Shown in pieces: positions 56,946 to 64,000 of a DNA stretch of 64,000 bases. The translations under genes and the position numbers were made by a program. This DNA is from Candidatus Nitrotoga sp. AM1P. Lineage in GTDB: Bacteria; Pseudomonadota; Gammaproteobacteria; Burkholderiales; Gallionellaceae. Below the pieces are notes generated by a model. The model searched no databases. It had not been told where the DNA came from and worked only from the letters and a program-made list of their open reading frames with translations. The stretch's first letter is position 1. The number at the start of each line of letters is the position of its first letter. The stretch covers positions 1,488,001 through 1,552,000 of the forward strand of contig NZ_AP019547.1 in NCBI RefSeq assembly GCF_013168275.1, read 5' to 3'.

Positions 56946-59333
56946 TCAACGGATATAAAATGCGATTCGCTCTAGAACTAATGGGCTTTTATCGTTGGTT
57001 TTCCAGTTCAGCCGAATACGTCTGAATTCCGCATTATCGTGCTCGGCCATCAGCGGCAGCAGTGAGCCTGCTTTTACCAACTGCAGATTGGCCAAAGAGG
57101 TTTCCGGAAACAGGGGTATCCATTTTCCGTCAGCTGTTTGCCCTTCAACGCTTACGGTAGATAACATTTTTGGCGTCGCAGCCTTGAAAATGATCGCGCT
57201 GTAATTCGCCAGTTTGAAAGCCAAATCATCAGGTGATTCCAATGAAACCTGACCGTCAGCGTTGCCATGCAAAGTGAACATTCCAGAGGTGACATCACTT
57301 CTCGTTCCCAATATCGGCACCCAGCCATCGTCGTCGGCGTATCCGTCACCACCAAAGGTCCACAGTCTTGCTCGGCGTGGTAAATTGGCGTGACTTATCA
57401 TGAAATTCTTGATGGCGTCCTCAAGTGGCGTGTCACGTAGCGCCGTGTAGGCGACGAATCCGGGCTGTCCCACAAAGCTACCCCGGCTACCGTTCCATGC
57501 CATCGGTGAAATAAAGTGCGCTCCGTAATTGTAAATTTCCCGCAGTGATTTGTAAGCTTCAGCGAAGTTGGGGAGACGAGACGGGTTGCGTAAATCGGCA
57601 GTATTGTGTTCGATCACTGCCCAGTCAGAATCGAGTTTGCGGAACACTGAAAACAACGAGTTAGATTCCTCCATCCTGACCTGATTGACAGCACTTGGTC
57701 CATAGAGAATGGCACCGAGGTGCCCATTGGATGGCATCGCCCCATCGACTGACATGCCGCCCATATCGCTGTTTCTCGCGGGACTATCCAAGTGGATCGG
57801 AAATGGCATGCCGAGCGTATCCGGAGCCATGAAACCTTGAGCAGAATAAATAAATTCCTTACCTATTCCGGCTTCTCCAATCCATTGCGAAAGTTCGTCG
57901 TAATGCAATTTAACCAGATGACGGCGAAAATGTTCCCACACTGTTACCCATGCATCTTTCCAGAACGGATTAATATGCATTGGAAATACTCTAGGTGGAT
58001 CAACATCTTCCCAACGCTTGAACTGACGTCCGCTCAGCGCATTCACGTCATGCAGCGTCAACGGCCTTTCTTTCTTGTAGCGGGAAAGGTCAGGTTCGCC
58101 TGCCATAGTCCGTCCGGAATATGGCCCGCTTCCCCGCAACCATTCGCGAAATTGGCGCAAAGTACCAGGGTTATAGTCATACCATTGCTGACTCGAAAAA
58201 AAAGGATTCAGGTACACATCTGGGTCAGTGGTTACACCAATGAAAAGTGACGGGTATTGTGATGCAAATTTACGGATGATAGACGCGGCATTCTGCAAAT
58301 TACGTTTTTTGTAATGTCTATTTTTTGCAGCGTAGATGTTGAAGGTCAAGGAGCGACCGAGTTCGGGTGAATCCATGGAACCGGAGAGATTCTTCAGGTA
58401 ATCATCCCCCATCACCTGATTTTTTTCATTCCACTGCAAGTTGGCTGCATCTTGTTCGAGCGCGTCATTGATATCCCATTCCGGTGCATCGCACGCGGCG
58501 TCGGCCCAAATTCCGCCATTCAGCGTAAACAATACAGGTAACTGATGTTTGATCGCGTAATCGATAACGCCATTCAGATTGTCTTCGGCGATCGTCCGTG
58601 TGCCACATTTGTGACTGGACGGGAAGTCGGCATCGAAAGCGTAATCGCTGGCCCTGCCTTTGGTCGTACGCAAATAAAGAATGGGAACCCGAATTCCAAC
58701 TTTTACTGTCTTGCTTTCATAGGGGCGAAATACCGTGTCGATTTCCTTTCCGCCTCCACCAGCCACATTGCTCGTGGCCATAATGAAGTAAAAAATGTCA
58801 TCACGCTTGACATCGCGACCATTTAGAAGGTCGGTCCACGTATCCATGGCACCAATTGCAGGTTGGGTGCGACGCCCAATGACCGAAGTCCTACCTTTCC
58901 TGTCAGTGACGACCACTTCCATTACGCTCCAGTTCGCGACCCATACTGACGTATCGACGACTCCCTCAAAACCGGCCTTGGCCGCATCCGGGTAAGCTGG
59001 ATAAGCCTGCGCGACATCCGTTCGGATGAGGGCAGTTTGCAAAGGGATACGGAATTGGCCATTCAACACCAGCTCTACACCGCTTACGCCGTCTTTGGCC
59101 AAGGCCCAGCCGACTACCTTGATTTGTGTGCTGTTGGCTGGATCTTCTGCCAACTTGTCAAGGTATCCGATTGCGGCTGACGCTTGTGGTGCTGCTTGCG
59201 TGAACTTAAACCATTGTGGACGATGACTCTTGATGAATTTGTAACCAACGCCGCCCATGATAGAAACGACAGCCACTAACAACAAGGCAATTAACCAGCG
59301 GCGATTTCTGGAGAAAACAGTCATGTTTTTCAA
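56946..59333 (-). CDS. Large membrane-anchored exported protein, possibly glycan-active
   Basis: This 795-aa protein has one N-terminal hydrophobic segment (about residues 13-30; signal anchor). A domain of about 110 residues (about 55-165) carries KVVGWALAKDGVSGVELVLN and DVAQAYPAYPDAAKAGF, a pattern known from Ig-like domains of polysaccharide-related proteins. A long central region (about 180-650), rich in aromatic and acidic residues, resembles barrel glycoside hydrolases in style. Conserved-looking sites include YDYNPGTLRQFREWL, ESNSLFSVFRKLDSDW and FISPMAWNG. The end (about 690-795) looks beta-sandwich-like. No catalytic signature was identified. It heads away from the gtr-like genes and may modify or bind the glycan they make. 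Confidence 0.6.
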   Translation of the reverse strand: MKNMTVFSRNRRWLIALLLVAVVSIMGGVGYKFIKSHRPQWFKFTQAAPQASAAIGYLDKLAEDPANSTQIKVVGWALAKDGVSGVELVLNGQFRIPLQTALIRTDVAQAYPAYPDAAKAGFEGVVDTSVWVANWSVMEVVVTDRKGRTSVIGRRTQPAIGAMDTWTDLLNGRDVKRDDIFYFIMATSNVAGGGGKEIDTVFRPYESKTVKVGIRVPILYLRTTKGRASDYAFDADFPSSHKCGTRTIAEDNLNGVIDYAIKHQLPVLFTLNGGIWADAACDAPEWDINDALEQDAANLQWNEKNQVMGDDYLKNLSGSMDSPELGRSLTFNIYAAKNRHYKKRNLQNAASIIRKFASQYPSLFIGVTTDPDVYLNPFFSSQQWYDYNPGTLRQFREWLRGSGPYSGRTMAGEPDLSRYKKERPLTLHDVNALSGRQFKRWEDVDPPRVFPMHINPFWKDAWVTVWEHFRRHLVKLHYDELSQWIGEAGIGKEFIYSAQGFMAPDTLGMPFPIHLDSPARNSDMGGMSVDGAMPSNGHLGAILYGPSAVNQVRMEESNSLFSVFRKLDSDWAVIEHNTADLRNPSRLPNFAEAYKSLREIYNYGAHFISPMAWNGSRGSFVGQPGFVAYTALRDTPLEDAIKNFMISHANLPRRARLWTFGGDGYADDDGWVPILGTRSDVTSGMFTLHGNADGQVSLESPDDLAFKLANYSAIIFKAATPKMLSTVSVEGQTADGKWIPLFPETSLANLQLVKAGSLLPLMAEHDNAEFRRIRLNWKTNDKSPLVLERIAFYIR

Positions 59334-59390
59334 CCTATCAAGCTATTTTATAAATACGGATATCAAAGCACTGACACTCAGCAAAGAACG

Positions 59391-61097
59391 TCATGGATTT
59401 TTGGATACCCAGTAACCATTACCCCAAAACGTGGGGGAGGCGTCGCCACAAGTCATACCCAATTGATATAAACCCGCCGGAAGAGATCGTTTGTCCACTA
59501 TGCCGCCAAAAAAGCCGTGCCTCGAGTGGTCATGATAAATATTCAACCAACCCCAGTCAGGCGGTTGTATTTCAAAATACAGAGTTTGCGCATCGTTTTT
59601 CAGTACAAGCCGTAGTGGCTCAAGAGTACATTTCTTATCAGAACCTCCATAAATAAGCGCTGCCTTTTCGCCATCAATAAATTGGTACATCAGGTGATCG
59701 TACCCTACATTTTGTTGTTTCAGGGTGGAAGATGGAACTCCTTTGGAGGGCGGCACAGGAATTGCCACAAATTCTGAAAAAGATGGGGGTCGGTACATCC
59801 CGTAGCGCTCGGCGGTATCAATTACATGATTTGAAAAAGCCGTGCCGGGAAATCCGGATAACACCTGCACCTTCCCTTCAATGCCGCGATAAGCCATCCT
59901 CAACTTCGGCAGAAATCCTAAATCAATAATCGCCGCATTGTAGTGGATCAGGTAGGAAACAAATACGGTACTCGAAAGAACAAGGCCAAAAAATCCGAAA
60001 AACCTCTTCCAGGCAAGCGATGACACATGAATAACTGACCCCAGGTAAATGACCACCAACATCAGACCGGAATATGGTTTATAGCGGCTTAATAGCGCTG
60101 CCTCAACACCAAAGCCAGCTCGCCCTAAGGACATCATTGCCATCGAAAGCAGGACAAAAAGACCGAGTCCCCACAAAACAGGATTGCGCTTTGGAAGGCC
60201 TTGCCATGTGAGCACCCCGAAGCCAGCCACAAGCAATGCACCGAGGAAGATTGCCCCGTTCTTTCCCCAGACTAATGCACCACACAGCGCCAAAAAAAAG
60301 CGGATCAATTCGCTTGGTGATGTAGTTACGGGAATCGAGGGATCGTTTGGAAAGCCTCGTGTATAAACCCATGCAACCGCAATAAATAGCAACGCCATTA
60401 TGAATGCGTATGCAAAACGTCGCTGCGAAACGAGCACCGCCGCACAAGCCAGAAAAACGACCATGCCACTGGCCGTCGTGCAGGTTGCGAGCAGCGCGGC
60501 AAACAGGGCAACAAAAAAGGATAAGCCTGATCGCTGTGATGCATAAGCAATTGCAAAAAAAGCAAATGCCAGTACAGGCAGATTCTGCAGAACCCCTGTT
60601 GCCCAAAGCGAGGCTTCGAAATATGCGGGCGACAGTACCAGCAATGCTACCGGCAGAAAATAAGCAATGCGATTTTTTGAGATGGGCAAAACCGACCCTG
60701 CATATTTCCATAGCCCCCAGAGGACTGCTATCAAGGAACTGCTGCCGATGAGAGCCAGAGTGCGGAAATCAATATTTCCAACGATCTTGTAGAGCGCAAC
60801 AATGGCGGAATTCAAGAATACCAACCGATGCTGACCGCCTGAGAAGTCAGTGAAAAACCCAAGTTTCTGGCTTAATGAAAGGTCAGGAGGAAGGCCGTGA
60901 AATATGATGAGCCGATTGAGGATCTGAACGTAGTCATCACCAAAAGGTACTGGAATTGCGTAATGCCAAACCCACAGGAGATGGTTGGCGATGATTGCTG
61001 CCAGCAATAAACCAAGCACAGCATTGAAAGCGGAGAAATCGCTGCCTGCTCTCTTGTTTTCGCCATGAATTACAGGTTGAATGTGAGGTTCATTCAA
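59391..61097 (-). CDS. Multi-TM GT-C-like membrane protein (possible Gtr-type transferase)
   Basis: This 568-aa protein has roughly 10-12 hydrophobic helices (residues about 25-410) and a periplasmic C-terminal domain of about 140 residues. The first periplasmic loop contains PVPFGDDYVQ, with the adjacent acidic residues typical of GT-C glycosyltransferases that use polyprenyl-phosphate sugars. Lying 37 bp downstream of gtrB, it occupies the slot of the serotype-specific transferase (GtrC/GtrIV-like) of O-antigen glucosylation cassettes. The sugar and acceptor cannot be deduced. The assignment rests on topology, the DD motif and neighbours, not on clear sequence identity. Confidence 0.65.
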   Translation of the reverse strand: MNEPHIQPVIHGENKRAGSDFSAFNAVLGLLLAAIIANHLLWVWHYAIPVPFGDDYVQILNRLIIFHGLPPDLSLSQKLGFFTDFSGGQHRLVFLNSAIVALYKIVGNIDFRTLALIGSSSLIAVLWGLWKYAGSVLPISKNRIAYFLPVALLVLSPAYFEASLWATGVLQNLPVLAFAFFAIAYASQRSGLSFFVALFAALLATCTTASGMVVFLACAAVLVSQRRFAYAFIMALLFIAVAWVYTRGFPNDPSIPVTTSPSELIRFFLALCGALVWGKNGAIFLGALLVAGFGVLTWQGLPKRNPVLWGLGLFVLLSMAMMSLGRAGFGVEAALLSRYKPYSGLMLVVIYLGSVIHVSSLAWKRFFGFFGLVLSSTVFVSYLIHYNAAIIDLGFLPKLRMAYRGIEGKVQVLSGFPGTAFSNHVIDTAERYGMYRPPSFSEFVAIPVPPSKGVPSSTLKQQNVGYDHLMYQFIDGEKAALIYGGSDKKCTLEPLRLVLKNDAQTLYFEIQPPDWGWLNIYHDHSRHGFFGGIVDKRSLPAGLYQLGMTCGDASPTFWGNGYWVSKNP

Positions 61098-61134
61098 CTT
61101 TAGCTTTCACGGGTGATATCACCCAAGGTAGTAA

Positions 61135-62085
61135 TCATTTAATGATCTTCTTCACAAGATATATGGGCCGATTCTTGGTCTCGATGTAGATACGACCTAT
61201 ATATTCACCCAACACGCCGATACCAATTAACTGAAGTCCTCCGAAGAAAACAACAGTGGTCAATAACGTCACATAACCGGGAGTATCTATACCAAAAAAA
61301 AGGGCGCGCAGAATGACCCAGCACGCATAGAAGAAGCCAACCGCCGTGACCATCAAACCGGCATAGGTCCAAACACGCAGAGGTATTGTGCTAAAACTGG
61401 TGATACCTTCAAGGGCAAAATTCAACGACTTCCACTTGTTGAAAGATGTCCGTCCGTGAGCGCGCGGGGCGACGTCATATTCAACGAGCTCATATTCATA
61501 ACCGACCCAGGCGAACAAGCCCTTCATGAAGCGTCGGGATTCCGGAAGTCGCTTCATGGCGTCACAAACCTGGCGGTCAATCAGCCTGAAATCACCCGTG
61601 TTAGAAGGGATTTCTATGTTGGAGATATTGTTATGAAGACGATAAAATATTCCCGCCAACAACCGATAGAGAACGCTTTCGGTTGATCTTGAGTTTCGTT
61701 TGGCTAGTACAACCGGGACTCCGCTACGCCACTTCCGTATGAATTCAGGTATCAGTTCGGGAGGGTGCTGAAGGTCTGTATCCATAATTATCACTGCATC
61801 TCCGGCAGCAAACTCAAGACCGGCCGTCAATGCAGCTTCTTTGCCGAAATTACGGGTAAAGTCAATGATGGTGATTGCGGGATAGCGTTTTTTTGCAGAT
61901 TCCAGTGCCGAGAGCGTCCTATCCTGGCTGCCGTCGTTGATACAAATCAATTCAAATTGGCAGTCTGGGATGTTTGATATAACGTTATCAAGCCGCTCAA
62001 AAAAAAGTGAACTGCCTTCTGCCTCGTTGAAAAAGGGGAGGACTATGGAAATCGTCATTACAACGATGGGTTGCGTTGTCTGCAT
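61135..62085 (-). CDS. gtrB: Polyprenyl-phosphate glycosyltransferase, GtrB/DPM1-like
   Basis: This 316-aa GT2-family enzyme has an N-terminal nucleotide-sugar domain: SIVLPFFNEAEGS, ICINDGSQDRTLS, DFTRNFGKEAALTAG and MDTDLQHPPELIPEFI (DxD-like metal site). The two C-terminal TM helices (about residues 230-255 and 265-290) are typical of GtrB. It transfers a sugar, usually glucose, from UDP-sugar to undecaprenyl phosphate on the cytoplasmic face. GtrA would flip the product and the GT-C-like protein would use it outside. I keep the longer start because GGAAA precedes that ATG; MTISIV at residue 10 is an alternative without a site. Confidence 0.9.
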   Translation of the reverse strand: MQTTQPIVVMTISIVLPFFNEAEGSSLFFERLDNVISNIPDCQFELICINDGSQDRTLSALESAKKRYPAITIIDFTRNFGKEAALTAGLEFAAGDAVIIMDTDLQHPPELIPEFIRKWRSGVPVVLAKRNSRSTESVLYRLLAGIFYRLHNNISNIEIPSNTGDFRLIDRQVCDAMKRLPESRRFMKGLFAWVGYEYELVEYDVAPRAHGRTSFNKWKSLNFALEGITSFSTIPLRVWTYAGLMVTAVGFFYACWVILRALFFGIDTPGYVTLLTTVVFFGGLQLIGIGVLGEYIGRIYIETKNRPIYLVKKIIK

Positions 62086-62306
62086 GATTTTTCCAAAAAC
62101 TTTCGCAATACTTTCTATTGAGACGAATTGCGATAAAAAAACAAATAGAGACTGAACGACTTGGTTGGCAAGGGAAAGTGCTCCCTAGTTTACGTTATCA
62201 AAAAAATCTTAAACATACCTCAATCTCATCAACAGTATTAACATGCTCATGCCACATTAACTTTTCATAACCCAGTCCAGTACGCCGGGTGAATCCAGAG
62301 CCGGTT

Positions 62307-62495
62307 CTATACTTCCAAGCCATTTTTCATAGCCAGCCCCCTTCTCGCTGGGAACTCCTGCACAAAATCTTCCGTATTCCCGCAAGCAAAGTCCCGAGCG
62401 GGCAATTTCTGTCGGCAAATCCAGCAAATGTGAATCCATGATTCAAGCACTCTGGCAATATTATTTTCAAGTCCCCTGACAGTAAGGTTAGCCAC
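62307..62495 (-). pseudogene. Possible remnant of a FitA/VapB-like antitoxin
   Basis: The frame opens MANLTVRGLENNIARVLESW, close to the start of ribbon-helix-helix antitoxins (MANLTVRNLD..I...L). After about 17 residues the reading turns into Trp- and Cys-rich sequence that no longer resembles the family and ends at TAG. No neighbouring toxin frame was recognised. It sits in the 511-bp gap that separates gtrA from gtrB, genes that usually touch. The call rests on the first 17 residues only. Confidence 0.3.
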
Positions 62496-62596
62496 GTATT
62501 CTATGTCATAGATAGATAAATATTCATCAGGTAATGGCTAACGGTATTTCAGGAATTGCCTAAAGATGGCCTCTTCACTTGCTTCGTCTGCACTGG

Positions 62597-62977
62597 TCAT
62601 TTTGAAAACGTATAGGTGCGATGAAGCAAAAAAGATATTACGGGAACCGTGAGCGAAATCAGAAAAATGGTTAAGGCGAAATGCCAGCCGAAATGATCGC
62701 CAAGGTGACCAAAAGTTGCGTTAACGATCAACCCGAGTAACGAAACAAGCTGAAACCGAGCGTAATTTCGTGCTCCCGGCCTACTCTGGAAACTCCATCG
62801 GGCATTCATCAAGAATGAAAAAAATGAGGCCACAATGTAGGCTGTGACATTGGCATACATCTGATTGAATTCCGCGAGCCACATCAACAACCCTACGATA
62901 AGAAAGTGTACCGTTGTGTTACATACGCCAATCAGGGCATATCGCGTGACTTGCACACCCGGTTTTAGGGTCTTCAT
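62597..62977 (-). CDS. gtrA: GtrA-like flippase (PF04138)
   Basis: This 126-aa protein has four TM helices and the family pattern RYALIGVCNTTVHFLIVGLL near the start and SFLMNARWSFQSR in the middle, closing with LHRTYTFSK. GtrA proteins are thought to flip polyprenyl-phosphate-linked sugars to the periplasm. It lies about 510 bp upstream of gtrB on the same strand, with a decayed antitoxin-like sequence between them. This suggests the cassette was once compact and later disrupted. Confidence 0.85.
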   Translation of the reverse strand: MKTLKPGVQVTRYALIGVCNTTVHFLIVGLLMWLAEFNQMYANVTAYIVASFFSFLMNARWSFQSRPGARNYARFQLVSLLGLIVNATFGHLGDHFGWHFALTIFLISLTVPVISFLLHRTYTFSK

Positions 62978-63226
62978 TTTTGGTGACAGGGGACTGCCTG
63001 ATATTCCATTGGTTTTTTATCTTTCAGCAGGCGGGTTCATACTACCAAACTTTCATCTTGCTGAACACTGTAAGCCTTGTCCTGTCAGCGCTAAGTAGTA
63101 ATGTCTCCTCTCCCAAGTAGGAATATCCCCCCGACAAAACCAAACACTCAAATACCACAAAGAACTGATGGGGTACGCTCTCTTTACCAGGTTTGGTATT
63201 CATTTGTCTGATCAATTGCGATTACT

Positions 63227-63241
63227 GCCCAAAAATTGGGC
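63227..63241 (-). other. Small hairpin after proB
   Basis: GCCCAA (63227-63232) and TTGGGC (63236-63241) flank AAA, 8 bp past the proB stop on the minus strand. No T-run follows, so it may be a weak transcript end or an mRNA-stabilising stem. Confidence 0.3.
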
Positions 63242-63248
63242 TTGCTGC

Positions 63249-64000
63249 TCACAATAAAATCAAGTTGTCTCGATGTATTAGCTCTGGCTCATCAACATAG
63301 CCCAAGAGGGATTCGATTTCGTTACTGGGGTGGCCAGCGATGCGACGCGTTTCTGTCGCATTGTAGTTGATCAGACCGCGCGCGATATCTTGTCCGTGCG
63401 TATCGAAAATGGCGACCACGGTGCCGCGCTCGAATTCCCCGCTCACTTTGGTGATACCGACCGGTAGCAGGCTCTTGCCTTCGTTACGCAGCGCATGCAC
63501 TGCGCCAGCATCCAGCGTTACCTTGCCACTGATTTGCAGATGATCCGCCAGCCATTGCTTGCGCGCATTCAGAGGTAACGGTTGCGCTTCCAGCAAAGTG
63601 CCGATACTGTCGCCACGCATCAGGCGTGGTAACACATCTATTTCATGACCAGATGCGATCACAGTGTGCGCGCCACTCCGTGCAGCCCGTTTTGCGGCGA
63701 GCACCTTGGTAAGCATGCCGCCGCTCCCGATGTGGCTACCCGCCCCCCCCGCCATGGTTTCAAGCTTTTCATCGCCCGCTTGCGCCAGACTGATTAGCGT
63801 CGCACTTGGATCCTTGCGCGGGTCAGCAGTGTAAAGGCCGATCTGGTCAGTGAGGATAATGAGCGCATCCGCCTCAATCAGGTTAGCAACCAGTGCACCT
63901 AAAGTGTCGTTGTCGCCAAACTTGATTTCATCGGTAACCACCGTGTCATTTTCATTGATAACGGGAATAACGCCAAGAGTCAGCAGAGTGCGCAGTGTAG
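63249..64000 (-). CDS. proB: Glutamate 5-kinase, C-terminal part (runs off the window)
   Basis: About 250 residues are present. From the window edge the frame reads [20 protein letters not shown], then [31 protein letters not shown] with the [19 protein letters not shown] glycine loop of the amino-acid kinase fold. A C-terminal PUA domain (about the last 80 residues, [26 protein letters not shown]) is attached, as in full-length bacterial ProB. The enzyme phosphorylates glutamate in the first step of proline synthesis and is feedback-inhibited by proline. The N-terminus lies beyond position 64000. In related bacteria the upstream neighbours are often obgE and ribosomal genes, which cannot be checked here. 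Confidence 0.95.
   Translation of the reverse strand, partial: TLRTLLTLGVIPVINENDTVVTDEIKFGDNDTLGALVANLIEADALIILTDQIGLYTADPRKDPSATLISLAQAGDEKLETMAGGAGSHIGSGGMLTKVLAAKRAARSGAHTVIASGHEIDVLPRLMRGDSIGTLLEAQPLPLNARKQWLADHLQISGKVTLDAGAVHALRNEGKSLLPVGITKVSGEFERGTVVAIFDTHGQDIARGLINYNATETRRIAGHPSNEIESLLGYVDEPELIHRDNLILL

Noticed and set aside
1..64000. CRISPR arrays, tRNA or rRNA genes, prophage structural genes
   Set aside because: No regularly spaced repeats, cloverleaf-like sequences or phage head/tail genes were noticed; the phage holin name at 16435 is only a family label.

Overview
The window looks like chromosome from a betaproteobacterium of the Nitrosomonadales/Gallionellaceae type, most probably a nitrite oxidiser of the 'Candidatus Nitrotoga' kind. 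The main reason is the leftmost cluster (149-6831, minus strand). It reads as nxrA-nxrB-nxrC-nxrD: a periplasmic type II DMSO-reductase-family enzyme with a Tat-exported molybdopterin catalytic subunit, a four-cluster Fe-S subunit without its own signal, a haem-b gamma-like subunit with a Sec signal, and a TorD/NarJ-type chaperone. The housekeeping content (ahcY with a SAH riboswitch, pyrB plus an inactive pyrC-like partner, gltBD, hemE-priA, trpE-gph-rpe) fits a betaproteobacterium. The genus is inferred from gene content only; no 16S gene is present.

Layout. 1-7234: nxr operon and its control region, with a perfect FNR/CRP-type box, a long-range inverted repeat and GC-rich hairpins between the genes. 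7235-9830: two dead insertion sequences in tandem. One is an IS1380-family element with 17-bp inverted repeats and a TTAAT duplication; the other is an IS30-family element with a GCA duplication. 9842-14373: a two-component pair, a hybrid histidine kinase with a periplasmic CxxCH haem domain and a REC-EAL (RocR-like) c-di-GMP phosphodiesterase. 14429-14706: IS256 scar. 14844-17637: SAH riboswitch, ahcY, a small membrane protein and metF. 17731-20978: yqgE-ruvX-pyrB-pyrX, tightly overlapped. 21219-26786: a second signalling cluster (hybrid kinase, single REC, REC-GAF-GGDEF-EAL). 26899-29776: prlC, a thioredoxin-fold protein and a small lipoprotein.

29886-36648: a type I restriction-modification locus in the order hsdR-hsdS-(Bro-N protein broken by an amber codon)-hsdM. 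The short gap before hsdM carries GGGTAAT repeats and a 25-bp palindrome. 36744-43169: xth, then minus-strand trpE, gph, rpe, pabB, rpoZ and gmk. 43535-44419: a secreted protein of unknown function. 44706-50957: gltBD behind a leader with a terminator hairpin. 51350-56326: hemE, DnaA boxes, priA and a GlcD/D2HGDH-like flavoprotein.

56390-62977 (minus strand) is an envelope-polysaccharide region. It holds scars of an IS256 transposase and an acyltransferase, a large exported protein of unknown function, a GT-C-like multi-TM protein, gtrB, a possible antitoxin remnant and gtrA. The window ends inside proB. Together the genes suggest an aerobic or microaerophilic respirer whose nitrite oxidation lies next to redox/haem and c-di-GMP signalling, with mobile-element debris at the edges of the accessory blocks.
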